Of a stretch of DNA of 27,677 nucleotides, positions 1 to 8,626 are shown in pieces. The position numbers and the translations under genes are program-made. Location of the stretch: contig JADHLF010000037.1 of NCBI GenBank assembly GCA_016780825.1, forward strand, positions 1 through 27,677, given 5' to 3'. The notes below the pieces were generated by a model. The model ran no database searches. It saw only the letters and a program-made list of their open reading frames with translations, and was not told the origin of the DNA. The stretch is from Planktomarina sp. GTDB lineage: Bacteria; Pseudomonadota; Alphaproteobacteria; Rhodobacterales; Rhodobacteraceae. Numbering within the stretch: position 1 is the first letter of the stretch; the number at the start of each line of letters is the position of its first letter.

Positions 1-485
1 CCGCCGGAGTTCATCGCGATATTGCCGGCAATGGCGCAGGCCAATTGGCTGGACGGATCGGGGGCATAAAAGAAATCTTCTTCCTCCACAGCGCCAGACA
101 CGCTGAGGTTGGTCCGGCCGCTTTGCACCCGGATCAGGCGGTTCTCGTAGTCCGTTTCCAGGACCTTATTCATCTTTGCCACGCCCAGGATGACGCAATC
201 TGCAGTCGGCAGCGCACCGCCCGCCAAAGATGTGCCAGAACCCCGCGGCACAACCGGAACGCCTTCGCTGTGGCAAATCTTCAAAATCTCTGAGACTTCC
301 TGTGTGGTTTCTGGTAAAACTGCGATCATCGGTGGGCAGCGATATGCGGTGAGCGCATCACATTCATAGGCCCGCGTTTCAGAAGGGTCATCAATCACCG
401 CATCATAGGGCAAAACAGCACGCAAAGCCGCAGCAATTTTCGCCTTTTTCGACAGGATTTCTGAATTTGGCTGTGGCATTTCCAT
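1..485 (-). CDS. glcD: glycolate oxidase FAD-binding subunit GlcD, N-terminal part (runs off left edge)
   Basis: About 161 N-terminal residues are visible. GlcD is the FAD-binding catalytic subunit of the GlcDEF glycolate dehydrogenase, which oxidises glycolate to glyoxylate. The FAD_binding_4 (PCMH-type) signature is clear: PRGSGTSLAGG around residues 90-100 (E. coli GlcD has ARGAGTGLSGG from memory), followed by YAPDPSSQLACAIAGN and a terminal NSGG. The start at 485 (first residues MEMPQ) is chosen because GGAGGG lies 7 nt upstream; a second ATG two codons later is possible. The protein should be near 480-500 residues, so two thirds, and any glcE/glcF, lie outside the window. D-lactate dehydrogenases share this fold, but the PDPSSQ segment favours GlcD. 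An operator-like dyad sits in its promoter. Confidence 0.9.
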   Translation of the reverse strand, partial: MEMPQPNSEILSKKAKIAAALRAVLPYDAVIDDPSETRAYECDALTAYRCPPMIAVLPETTQEVSEILKICHSEGVPVVPRGSGTSLAGGALPTADCVILGVAKMNKVLETDYENRLIRVQSGRTNLSVSGAVEEEDFFYAPDPSSQLACAIAGNIAMNSG

Positions 486-498
486 GTTTAACCCTCCA

Positions 499-521
499 AT
501 TGGTCAATAATTATAACCAAT
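499..521 (-). promoter_or_regulatory. operator-like dyad in the glcD promoter
   Basis: A perfect 6-bp inverted repeat, ATTGGT-N11-ACCAAT, sits 14 nt upstream of the glcD start codon. On the glcD strand its centre contains TATAAT (515 to 510), which could be the -10 box, with a poor TTGCGA (536 to 531) 15 nt further upstream. The same 23-bp layout recurs at 20342-20364 in front of a GntR-family regulator gene. FadR/PdhR-type GntR factors recognise TGGT/ACCA half-sites, so this is a likely repressor site. The N11 spacing is wider than the N3 of the classical FadR and PdhR sites. Confidence 0.6.
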
Positions 522-563
522 TTTGGGGGATCGCAAGGACAAATCCTCTGCTACACTGTCCCT

Positions 564-1355
564 ATGATATTTGATGTAATCCTCTCCCAACTCACCCCTC
601 TAGATCTCTTTGTCGTCGGGTTTGGTCTTCTCGCCGCCTTTCTGATTGGCCATGTGATCGAAAACCCTCCTAAGTCCCGCGCTTCTGTCACCGCCTTAAT
701 GTCCTATTACCGGCGCGCTTGGATGCTCAACTTCGTAGACCGCGACCCCCGAATTTTTGATTCGCAAACATTGGCATCGCTGCGCCAAAGCACTGCTTTT
801 TTCGGCTCCACAGCTTTGATTGCGATTGGCGGGCTCTTGGCAATGATGGGCACGCCAGATCGTCTGCTCGAATTTACCCATGCGCTCACGCAATCGCAAG
901 AGGCGACTGCGCTCAAATTGCAATTCAAATTGGCCTTTGCGGCTCTGTTCTTGGTGCATGCCTTTTTGAAATTTGTTTGGTCCAGTCGCCTGTTTGGATA
1001 TTGCGCGGTCTTGATGGCCGCCGTGCCGAATGATCCAAATCACCCCCAAGCCATACCGCGCGCCATTATGGCCGGAGAAATAAATATTCGCGCAGCGCTG
1101 AGCTTTAACCGAGGGCTGCGCGCCATGTATTTCGCGCTTGCATCTCTGGCCTGGCTGGCTGGCGCCCCTGTATTGCTGGCGGCCTTTGTGATTACCCTCT
1201 GGATGCTCTGGAACCGCGAATTTTCCTCACAGGCCAGCGCGCTGTTGAAAACCGGGATTATGAAGACAGACACATCATTTGTGCCAGCGCCCTTCGCGCA
1301 GCCACCCGGCCAAAAGGCCAAGAGCCGCCAAAATGAGATAGACCCAAGCGGGTAA
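564..1355 (+). CDS. DUF599 family membrane protein
   Basis: A 263-residue predicted inner-membrane protein of the DUF599 family. Hydrophobic segments lie near residues 13-30, 79-95, 120-140 and 190-215. The N-terminal block ending in the YYRRAWM motif (about residues 48-54) and the NFVDRDPRI block are typical of DUF599. No biochemical function is established for the family. The start at 564 is the first ATG of the frame and has no good Shine-Dalgarno sequence. The gene diverges from glcD with 78 nt between them, so both promoters share that region. The last 80 or so bases run antisense to the conserved C-terminal membrane segment of the convergent gene at 1275-3335. The final 29 residues or so are polar, unlike the rest, and may be a non-conserved tail. 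Confidence 0.75.
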   Translation: MIFDVILSQLTPLDLFVVGFGLLAAFLIGHVIENPPKSRASVTALMSYYRRAWMLNFVDRDPRIFDSQTLASLRQSTAFFGSTALIAIGGLLAMMGTPDRLLEFTHALTQSQEATALKLQFKLAFAALFLVHAFLKFVWSSRLFGYCAVLMAAVPNDPNHPQAIPRAIMAGEINIRAALSFNRGLRAMYFALASLAWLAGAPVLLAAFVITLWMLWNREFSSQASALLKTGIMKTDTSFVPAPFAQPPGQKAKSRQNEIDPSG

Positions 1356-3335
1356 GAGCTGACCGATTTCGACACCCTGCACGACATAGGCCTCGCGCGG
1401 GACAAGCCCGATCCACCCGCGCCCATGGGCTGGCCGGCCATTGCGTATGTTGCGGAATTTTGGCAACCCCTCAGATAAGGCCAAAGCGCCGCCAGTGCTT
1501 TTGGCCAAAATCGGCGTCATCACCCGATCCGTGGCGATGGTCTGTACAAACTCTCGTGGCGCCGCCGGACCCAGGGCAGCTACGATCTCCAAATCCCCAG
1601 AGCGCAAACGATAAAGCCCTAAGTCTTGGCTGAGAATTTCAGCCCTATACCGACCAGGTGCCACGGGCTGCAAAGCGATGTTGAGCCGCTTGCCACTTGG
1701 CGTTATCACCTCAAGCGGCGCAAGCGGTCCCTCGGTCAAGCTGCGCCGCGTCACCACTAGCCCGCTCTCGCTGGGCTCTGCCACAAGCGCCTCCTCCTCC
1801 AGGTCCGGCTCTTTCATCGACCAATGGGCGACGCGGCGCAGCAATTCCGCCTGTGGCCCACCCCCCTCATAGCCACGATCCCAAAGCCAAGCATGATCCG
1901 AGGCCAAAAGCGCGACCCGCCCCTTGCCCACACGGTCCACAACCAGCAAAGGAGACTCCCCACGTCCCGTCATCAGCACCTGACCCGAGGTCGCCTCAAC
2001 CTCAATCTGCCGCAACCATCGGCCCCATCCGGTGTCTGGTGCAAAACTCTCCAGGCTTTCACTGACCGGATGTTTCAGGCCAAATTCTGTCACCTTTGGC
2101 ACAATCGGCTCCTCAAAGACCCGCGAAGTGGGTCGGCCGGGCAGAATGGCGCCAAGCGGTGAGCGATAAAGGCTATTGGCCCCCGCATAATCAGGCCCAG
2201 TGGCCACCAAAACAGCCCCACCTTGGCGGACGTAATTGGCAATGGACTCGAAATATTCCGCTGGCAGCAATCCTCGGCGCTTGTATCGATCAAACACAAT
2301 CAGATCGAATTCGCCAATTTTCTCAAGAAACAATTCACGGGTTGGAAAGGCAATCAAAGACAATTCCGTCACCGGCACGCCATCTTGCTTTTCCGGTGGT
2401 CGCAAGATTGTGAAATGCACCAGATCGACACTGCTATCTGATTTCAAAAGATTGCGCCAGGTGCGCTCGCCCGGATGCGGCACCCCAGAGACCAGCAAAA
2501 CGCGAAGCCGGTCGCGCAGGGCATTGATCTGCACCACCGCTGCATTGTTGCGATCGGTCAACTCGCCTTTCAAATCAGGCGTAGAAAACTGTAAAATATT
2601 CATGCCACCATGGCCCAGGGACACATCGACATCGACCTCGCGGTTCACTGGAATTTGATACCTCTGCTCAGGTCCACCATCCACCGACAGGATGAGATCT
2701 GCAAAAGCCGCCTCTGGCGCGGCGCCTTGATCCTCAACCAAAAGCGTCAGGGTGATCGGCTCGCCCAAAATCGCAAAGCCCGGTGCATTTTTGACCAACA
2801 ATCGACGATCCCAATCGCGTGGTCGTCCTGTCAGCAGCAGATGCAGAGGCGCCGGCAGTTTTGGGGCAAATTCCGGATCGTGAATCTGCCCGTCTGAGAT
2901 CACAATCGCTCCGGCGATACGGTCCTGCGCGGTTTCAGAGAGGGCCTGTGCCAAAGCGGTCATGACTTCCGAGCCACCCGGCCCGGCTGCATCTTCCACC
3001 TCGACCAGCCGCATCTCAGTTCCGGGCCGATCCGCAAGCTGCGTCGTGACATGAGCCAAGGCCTCCTCCGTTTGCGCCGCCCGGTCCGACAGCGCCTGAC
3101 TGGACGAGCGGTCGACAAGCACGATGACAATATCCGCTTGCGCTTGCCTCTCTTCGGTTTTCAATGACGGATTGAGCAGAGCCAGAAAGACACAGACCAC
3201 AGCAAAGCCGCGATAGGGCCAGCCCGTCAGCCGCCAAAACGCCGCCACTGCCAATGCCGCCAGCACAGCCAGCGCCAAGGCCACCATAAGCCAGAGCGGA
3301 AGAAGCGGATCAAAAAGCAATGCATCCAGCTTCAT
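1275..3335 (-). CDS. membrane protein with VWA-like and glutamine-amidotransferase-like domains (last gene of MoxR operon)
   Basis: A 686-residue protein with two N-terminal membrane segments (about residues 12-34 and 42-55) and one at the C-terminus (about 657-678), a BatB/BatA-like architecture. Between them is a VWA-type domain with a recognisable MIDAS: DRSSS at 75-79 (DxSxS pattern) and SDG at 147-149. A middle class I GATase-like or flavodoxin-like segment follows, around LIVFDRYKRRG and YVRQGGAVLVATGP. No catalytic Cys-His-Glu triad of a working amidotransferase was recognised. The start ATG overlaps the stop of the DUF4159 gene (ATGA), so translation is probably coupled. In this gene set the protein is thought to act with the MoxR ATPase in envelope-protein maturation or stress tolerance; the exact role is unknown. 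Confidence 0.75.
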   Translation of the reverse strand: MKLDALLFDPLLPLWLMVALALAVLAALAVAAFWRLTGWPYRGFAVVCVFLALLNPSLKTEERQAQADIVIVLVDRSSSQALSDRAAQTEEALAHVTTQLADRPGTEMRLVEVEDAAGPGGSEVMTALAQALSETAQDRIAGAIVISDGQIHDPEFAPKLPAPLHLLLTGRPRDWDRRLLVKNAPGFAILGEPITLTLLVEDQGAAPEAAFADLILSVDGGPEQRYQIPVNREVDVDVSLGHGGMNILQFSTPDLKGELTDRNNAAVVQINALRDRLRVLLVSGVPHPGERTWRNLLKSDSSVDLVHFTILRPPEKQDGVPVTELSLIAFPTRELFLEKIGEFDLIVFDRYKRRGLLPAEYFESIANYVRQGGAVLVATGPDYAGANSLYRSPLGAILPGRPTSRVFEEPIVPKVTEFGLKHPVSESLESFAPDTGWGRWLRQIEVEATSGQVLMTGRGESPLLVVDRVGKGRVALLASDHAWLWDRGYEGGGPQAELLRRVAHWSMKEPDLEEEALVAEPSESGLVVTRRSLTEGPLAPLEVITPSGKRLNIALQPVAPGRYRAEILSQDLGLYRLRSGDLEIVAALGPAAPREFVQTIATDRVMTPILAKSTGGALALSEGLPKFRNIRNGRPAHGRGWIGLVPREAYVVQGVEIGQLLPAWVYLILAALGLLAGWLREGRWHK

Positions 3336-6079
3336 TCGCCCAACCTCTTGAGAAGTTCGGGGACATGCACTTGATCGGATTTATAATTGCCCGTCAAAAC
3401 ATGCATGATCAGATTGACCCCAAACCGCAGAGCAATCTCGCGCTGCCGCTCTCCAGCCATGCCGCGCCCCACTGGCAAGAGAGGCTCTCCTGCCTCATCC
3501 ACAGCCCATGCCGCCGCCCAATCATTGCCGCCAATCACGACCGGGGTGACCCCATCATTGAGATTGCGAAAGGGCATGCCATCCACCTGCACGCTGGCGT
3601 TTTGCGGGGCCTCCACCCAAATTTCCCCGCCCGCATAGCGGCCCGGGAAATCTTGCAGCAGATAAAAACTGCGCGTCAGCACATGATCTGGCGCTATCGG
3701 CGCCAAAGCTGGGAGGTTCAGCCCCGAGGCCAGTTGTTGCAACACGCGGCCTTCCTTGGTGGTTTGGCCAACCCGCGCGATATCACCGTCCCTTGTGTCA
3801 AATAAGATCATCCCACCGCCTTTGAGATAGCGATTCAGCTTGCGCAGTTCCTCAGGAGACAAAGCCTGTTGCCCCAAGGTGATCGGCCAATAGAGAAACG
3901 GAAAGAACGACAATTCATCCCGGGCCAAAGACAAGCCCATTGGCGCGGCCGGTTCAATGGACGTACGTTGAAAAAGCGCCTGTGACAGCCCAAGCAAACC
4001 CGCGCGGGAAATCTCATCCTGCCGCGCGTCTTGGGTTTCAACATAAGCCAAAACCACCGCACGACTGGCGGCAATGTCCCGGTCCTGCACCGTTTGCGCC
4101 GATGCGGTCTCAGGGAAAATGCCGATCAGGAGGGCTCCTATAACAGCCGCCAAGGCGCCGCCACGCAGCCGCCCGGACATCCAAAGCGAGGCCACAACAT
4201 CTGCCGAGAGCAAACACAAAGCCAAAGCCAAAAACCAAGCGCCCAGGCGATGCGAACGCGCCTGATCTTGCCCCAACAGCCGCACCTCATCAGGCCAAAC
4301 CGCAGGGGATAATTGGCTGTCTTCAGAGAGAATATTGCGCGCCCATCGGCGGTCTTTGCCTTGGTAGAGGCCGGCGGGGGTCTGTGGAGTAATCGCTGCC
4401 TGTGCCAATTCAGCGCCGGCAATTCCCGCGCGATCACCCGCCGGCAACAATTTTCCAGCGCCCTCTAATTGCTGAACCAATTGCCAGGTACTGCCGGCTA
4501 GGGACTCCGGCTCGAAATTCGCAGCACTTCCGATGACGGATAGGCGCTCCAACATGGCCACAAACAGCCCCGAAATCGGCAAGTTTGACCATTCTGTATT
4601 GGCCGTCACATGGAATAAAACCACCTGCCCCTGGCCAAGCTGTCTTCGGGTCACCAATGGGGTGCCGTCGCTCAGGCGCGCAATCACATGGGGCGCCAAA
4701 TCCGGCCCGGGCTCGGCCAAAACCTGCGCGGTCACCGTGACCTCATCGGGGGTCGGCAAACCATAAAACGGCGTATCAATCTCAAAGCTCTGTAGGGTTT
4801 TCGGCGCTCCCCAAGACATGGCCCCGCCGACCGTACGCCCACCCGCCCGCAGTTTCACCGGCAAAAGCGGATCACGCGCCTGTGCGTCAAATTGCGCGGC
4901 GGCCAAACGCGGCCCCGCAAAGCGCACCAAGGTACCGCCCTCAGCCACCCAATCGGCGAGAGCCTCTTTTGAAGCAATCTTGGCGACATCCGCTAAAATA
5001 ATCGCATCGGGATTGGCCAAAATCACATCCTCCAATGTCCCATCAATCAAATCTGCAACAGGAGACAGAGCCTGGGTCAAATAGTGATCTTGCGCAAAAA
5101 GGATCAAGCCTTCGCGGTCCGATGTCTGCCCGGTGAGAATAGCAATTTCAGGGCGTTGGATGCGATCATCGGTCAAACGGACGGCCGCTGCAGATTTATG
5201 CCCGGAAACCACAAGCCGCGAAATTCGGTTGCGCATCTCCAACGGCAAATCCACGGCCGTGGTTGCGCGCAAATCTTGCGCAGCAAAGGTGATGTCAGCA
5301 CTTTGCAATCGACGCTCCACGCCAGAGGGATCCAAGCCAAAGATATCAACCACGACCACCTGCGCCTCGCCCTTGGTCATCCGCAGGGCTGCAATCTCAA
5401 TCCCCTGTGCCCTGGCCTGCACCGGCAAGAGACCCAAGGGGCTGCTGCGGCTCATGGCGACCTCGACAGATCCGTGGCGCAGCAACTCGCGGACCAATCG
5501 GTCTCGGCCAGGCCAATCGAGCGGTGAGGCCAGCCAATGCGTGTCAAAATCCCCCAAAGGTTCAAACTGGCCTTGCCAATTGCCCTGTGGCAACCAACCG
5601 TTCGGCTCAGCGGCCTTGATGGCGCGGGCCGCTTCCGAGGCTGCTGAGAATACCAGATCATCCTCTGGGGCGGTGAGCTGCAAAAACGCCACGGAACGCC
5701 CTTGGTTGCTCGACTGTTGCACCACTTCCAGTGCCGCGCGCTTCTGCGCCTCCCAATCGGAGGCATCCGCCCAGCTGCCCTCCAAAATTACAAGCAGCTT
5801 TGACAAATTTTGCCCCTTTGGCACCGGGTTCACAATCGGGCCGGACAGGCCGACAATCAAACAGGCCATCACCAAGGCCCGCAACAGCAAAAGCCACCAA
5901 GGGGTTTTGTCCGCCTGAACGTCCTCATCTCTCAGCCCCAAAAGCAGCGCCACGCCGGGAAAGACCCGTCGGATTGGAGCTGGCGGGACGGCGCGCAGCA
6001 GGATCCACAAAAGTGGCAAGGCCAAAAGCCCCAAGAGCAACCAAGGCGCAGTAAACCCAATCGTGGAAAAGAGCATCAT
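3332..6079 (-). CDS. BatA N-terminal / DUF4159 domain membrane protein
   Basis: A large (915 residues) membrane protein. The N-terminus matches the aerotolerance-regulator (BatA) N-terminal domain: a first hydrophobic segment at about residues 8-26, a PPAPIRRVFP block, then LLLLRALVMACLIVGLSGP as the second. A further hydrophobic pair lies in the middle, and the last 230 residues or so are a DUF4159 domain (LAYVETQD, FFPFLYWPI, LKGGGMILFDTRDG). The ATG at 6079 is chosen because it overlaps the DUF58 stop (ATGA, followed by a second in-frame ATG). The longer frame to 6160 would run 85 nt into DUF58 and adds non-family sequence. DUF4159 has no established activity. Position within the operon suggests a partner of the MoxR and DUF58 proteins in the inner membrane and periplasm. 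Confidence 0.8.
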   Translation of the reverse strand: MMLFSTIGFTAPWLLLGLLALPLLWILLRAVPPAPIRRVFPGVALLLGLRDEDVQADKTPWWLLLLRALVMACLIVGLSGPIVNPVPKGQNLSKLLVILEGSWADASDWEAQKRAALEVVQQSSNQGRSVAFLQLTAPEDDLVFSAASEAARAIKAAEPNGWLPQGNWQGQFEPLGDFDTHWLASPLDWPGRDRLVRELLRHGSVEVAMSRSSPLGLLPVQARAQGIEIAALRMTKGEAQVVVVDIFGLDPSGVERRLQSADITFAAQDLRATTAVDLPLEMRNRISRLVVSGHKSAAAVRLTDDRIQRPEIAILTGQTSDREGLILFAQDHYLTQALSPVADLIDGTLEDVILANPDAIILADVAKIASKEALADWVAEGGTLVRFAGPRLAAAQFDAQARDPLLPVKLRAGGRTVGGAMSWGAPKTLQSFEIDTPFYGLPTPDEVTVTAQVLAEPGPDLAPHVIARLSDGTPLVTRRQLGQGQVVLFHVTANTEWSNLPISGLFVAMLERLSVIGSAANFEPESLAGSTWQLVQQLEGAGKLLPAGDRAGIAGAELAQAAITPQTPAGLYQGKDRRWARNILSEDSQLSPAVWPDEVRLLGQDQARSHRLGAWFLALALCLLSADVVASLWMSGRLRGGALAAVIGALLIGIFPETASAQTVQDRDIAASRAVVLAYVETQDARQDEISRAGLLGLSQALFQRTSIEPAAPMGLSLARDELSFFPFLYWPITLGQQALSPEELRKLNRYLKGGGMILFDTRDGDIARVGQTTKEGRVLQQLASGLNLPALAPIAPDHVLTRSFYLLQDFPGRYAGGEIWVEAPQNASVQVDGMPFRNLNDGVTPVVIGGNDWAAAWAVDEAGEPLLPVGRGMAGERQREIALRFGVNLIMHVLTGNYKSDQVHVPELLKRLGE

Positions 6080-6939
6080 CGGCGGTATTCCAAGGCGTGA
6101 TAGAGCTCCAAGAGGGCGCTGCTGGCCGGCTGGGCTGTATCGTGCATGAAAAATTGCCACCCCAGGCTCTGCGCCAAATGGGCCAACTGCGCCTTACGCT
6201 CTTCTAAAGCCTCAAAATAGGGCAGACGAAGATCATCGGCCTTCTGGCTTTCATGGCGCAAACTGCCAGCCATGCTTTCAAAAAGAGTGCGGCCTTGAAA
6301 TGGAAAGTGAAGCTCCTGGGGATCCAATACCATCAGCAATACACCGCGCACCTGTTGCCCCGCGGCCCGGGTCACCGTGTCACGCAGCGCGGCCAAATCA
6401 CCGAAAAAATCCGAGACCAACACCGCCAAACTGTTCGGGATCAAACCCTCGGTATTGGCTGTGCCAAAATCAAGTGACGCAGGGCGCGCCACCGCCTGTG
6501 CCAAAGCAGAAATCTGCGCGCGGCCGGTTTGCGGCGGCAATTGCCCATCGCTGGTGCCGACGCGCTCACCCGCCTGATTGAGAAGAATGGCCAGAGCCAG
6601 AGCAATGATCGCGGCCCGATGCTGCTTGCTCTCTCCCCGACTGGAAAATTGCATCGCCGCGGAATTATCAATCCAAAACTGCACCGCCTGCGCCGCCTGC
6701 CATTCGTTCTCGCGCACAAATTGCTCATCTGCACGCGCAGATCGTCGCCAGTCGATCGCACGCATTGAATCGCCAGCCTGTGCCGGGCGGAACTGCCAAA
6801 AGACATCCCCCGGCCCAGCGCGCCGCCGGCCATGCCCGCCCAGTGAAAAACTCTGCGCAAGCTTTTGCGCCTCGGCCAAAAGCTGAGGCCAGTCAGAAGC
6901 CAGCTCAAAGGCCGCGTTTAAGGGCGGGTTTAGCGTCAA
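6076..6939 (-). CDS. DUF58 domain-containing protein
   Basis: A 287-residue DUF58 protein. The family signature is at residues 56-79: GDSMRAIDWRRSARADEQFV followed by RENEW. The remainder resembles a degenerate VWA fold, with an FWIDNSAAM segment near residue 87 and VLVSDFFGD later. DUF58 proteins are almost always encoded next to a MoxR AAA+ ATPase and are presumed substrates or partners of it. The start is a TTG that overlaps the MoxR stop (TTGA); no alternative start lies nearby, and AAGG is 7 nt upstream. The unusual start and 4-nt overlap point to translational coupling with the ATPase gene. Confidence 0.85.
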   Translation of the reverse strand: MTLNPPLNAAFELASDWPQLLAEAQKLAQSFSLGGHGRRRAGPGDVFWQFRPAQAGDSMRAIDWRRSARADEQFVRENEWQAAQAVQFWIDNSAAMQFSSRGESKQHRAAIIALALAILLNQAGERVGTSDGQLPPQTGRAQISALAQAVARPASLDFGTANTEGLIPNSLAVLVSDFFGDLAALRDTVTRAAGQQVRGVLLMVLDPQELHFPFQGRTLFESMAGSLRHESQKADDLRLPYFEALEERKAQLAHLAQSLGWQFFMHDTAQPASSALLELYHALEYRR

Positions 6940-7943
6940 GACTCCGCCTTCTTTTCTAAGATCATCTGCGTGACATCTCCAATCAGCTCAAGCTGGGTGA
7001 TGCCGCGTGCCCGAGCGCCAAATCCCAATGCCATACGGTGGTTGAGCACCGCAGGCGCAAGATCTGAGACGTCCTGAGCGGAGGGCGCATAGGCCCCGCG
7101 TAGCAAGGCGCGCGCGCGCACCGCCAGCATCAAGGCCTGCGCCGCACGCGGTCCCGGGCCCCAGCGCATGTTCTCACGAACCCGCTCCGGCGCTGTTGGG
7201 TCGTCCGGTCTGAATGCGCGCACCAGAGCCAAAATCAGCTCCACAATCGCCTCGCCCACAGGCATGCGGCGGATCAGGTCCTGCGCCGCCAATAGCTGAT
7301 CGGCGTCAAAGACCGCTGAGACCTCCGCCTCCTGTGCGCCGGTGGTCGCCAAAAGAATATCTCGTTCCGTGGCCCGGTCCGGATAGGGCACTTGGATTTC
7401 GAGCAAAAACCGATCGAGTTGCGCCTCGGGCAAAGGGTAGGTGCCCTCTTGTTCAATCGGGTTTTGCGTCGCCAGCACATGAAAGGGAACCCCAAGCGGC
7501 CGGTTTTGCCCCGCGACGGTCACGGATTTTTCCTGCATGGCCTGAAGCAGCGCTGATTGGGTCCGCGGACTGGCGCGGTTAATTTCATCAGCCATGAGCA
7601 ATTGGCAAAACACCGGCCCCTGGATAAAGCGAAATTGCCGCGTGCCATCGGATGCGGTCTCCAAGACCTCGGACCCTAAGATATCGGCCGGCATTAGATC
7701 CGGGGTGAATTGTACCCGATTGCCATTCAATCCCATGACTGTCGACAGCGCCTCAACCAGCCGGGTTTTTCCAACGCCCGGCAGGCCGACCAGGACACCA
7801 TGCCCGCCACATAACAAGGTGATGAGCACCAAATCCACCACCCGTTCTTGCCCAATGAACACCCCGCGGATCATCTGTCGGGCCTTCGCCAAACGGCGGC
7901 CTAGGTCTTCAATTTGTGGAGCCAGCGTTTCAGCCTCGGTCAT
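6936..7943 (-). CDS. MoxR family AAA+ ATPase (AAA_3)
   Basis: A 335-residue cytoplasmic AAA+ ATPase of the MoxR family. Visible motifs: Walker A GLPGVGKT at 53-60, Walker B LLMADE at 115-120, NRASPRTQSALLQAMQE after it, sensor 1 ATQNP at 158-162 and LPEAQLDRF at 171-179. MoxR ATPases act as chaperones in the maturation of complexes containing VWA proteins. Here the three downstream genes encode DUF58, BatA/DUF4159 and VWA-like partners. The start at 7943 is an ATG with GAGG about 9 nt upstream; a TTG at 7958 would add five residues. It is the first gene of the operon, so the promoter lies in the 59-nt gap to the divergent DUF1285 gene. Confidence 0.92.
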   Translation of the reverse strand: MTEAETLAPQIEDLGRRLAKARQMIRGVFIGQERVVDLVLITLLCGGHGVLVGLPGVGKTRLVEALSTVMGLNGNRVQFTPDLMPADILGSEVLETASDGTRQFRFIQGPVFCQLLMADEINRASPRTQSALLQAMQEKSVTVAGQNRPLGVPFHVLATQNPIEQEGTYPLPEAQLDRFLLEIQVPYPDRATERDILLATTGAQEAEVSAVFDADQLLAAQDLIRRMPVGEAIVELILALVRAFRPDDPTAPERVRENMRWGPGPRAAQALMLAVRARALLRGAYAPSAQDVSDLAPAVLNHRMALGFGARARGITQLELIGDVTQMILEKKAES

Positions 7944-8002
7944 AAGATTGCCTCGCAATAATTTCTATGTGGTATATATCTAGCCTATCTTAAGAAAAAG
8001 AG

Positions 8003-8596
8003 ATGACAACTGATATGAGCGGACAAAATATCGTGACCCCATCGGCAGAAAACATCGCCGCCAGTGTCTCCGCCGCAACCCGTGGCAAAGGCTTGCCACC
8101 GGTGCACCTATGGAATCCGCCGTTCTGCGGCGATCTGGACATCCGTATTGCGCGGGATGGCACCTGGTTCTACCTTGGCACGCCCATTGGTCGACCGGCG
8201 CTTGTGAAGCTGTTTTCATCAATCTTGAAAAAGGAGGCGGGGAAATATTACCTCGTCACCCCGGTTGAAAAAGTCGGGATCCAAGTGGATGACACCCCCT
8301 TCGTGGCGGTGGATGTGGAACATCGCGACGGCGATTTGCATTTCACCACGCAGGTCGGCGACACAATGATCGCCGGCCCCGACCACCCAATCCGTGTGGA
8401 GCGCGACCCCGAAACCGGCGAGCCGTCCCCCTATGTTCTGGTGCGCAGCAATCTGGAGGCCCTCATTGATCGCAAAAGCTTCTACCGCTTGGTTGACCTG
8501 GGCCTGCATGAAATATGGAAGGGCGAAAGCTGGTTCGGCCTGCGCTCCCAATCCACATTCTTCCCGATGATCCCGTCGAAAGAGCTGACTATTTGA
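8003..8596 (+). CDS. DUF1285 domain-containing protein
   Basis: A 197-residue soluble protein matching DUF1285: PPVHLWNPPFCGDLDIRIARDG-type opening (residues 32-54), a GRPALVKLFSSIL segment, YYLVTPVEKVGIQVDD, and the NLEALIDRKSFYRLVDLG block near residues 150-167. The family is widespread in proteobacteria and structurally known, but its function is not established. It diverges from the MoxR operon with only 59 nt between start codons, a pairing seen in other alphaproteobacteria, so shared control is plausible. A second in-frame ATG four codons on is an alternative start. Neither has a strong Shine-Dalgarno sequence. It converges on rluE with a 30-nt gap and no clear terminator. Confidence 0.85.
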   Translation: MTTDMSGQNIVTPSAENIAASVSAATRGKGLPPVHLWNPPFCGDLDIRIARDGTWFYLGTPIGRPALVKLFSSILKKEAGKYYLVTPVEKVGIQVDDTPFVAVDVEHRDGDLHFTTQVGDTMIAGPDHPIRVERDPETGEPSPYVLVRSNLEALIDRKSFYRLVDLGLHEIWKGESWFGLRSQSTFFPMIPSKELTI

Positions 8597-8626
8597 CAAT
8601 AAGACAATGATAATAAGAACACGGCT

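Noticed and set aside
5133..5918. 261-codon + strand frame opposite the BatA/DUF4159 gene
   Set aside because: Ser/Arg-rich composition typical of an antisense shadow and no recognisable family.
6076..6160. Longer start for the DUF4159 gene at 6160
   Set aside because: It would overlap the DUF58 gene by 85 nt and add residues unlike the BatA N-terminus; the ATGA overlap at 6079 fits the rest of the operon.
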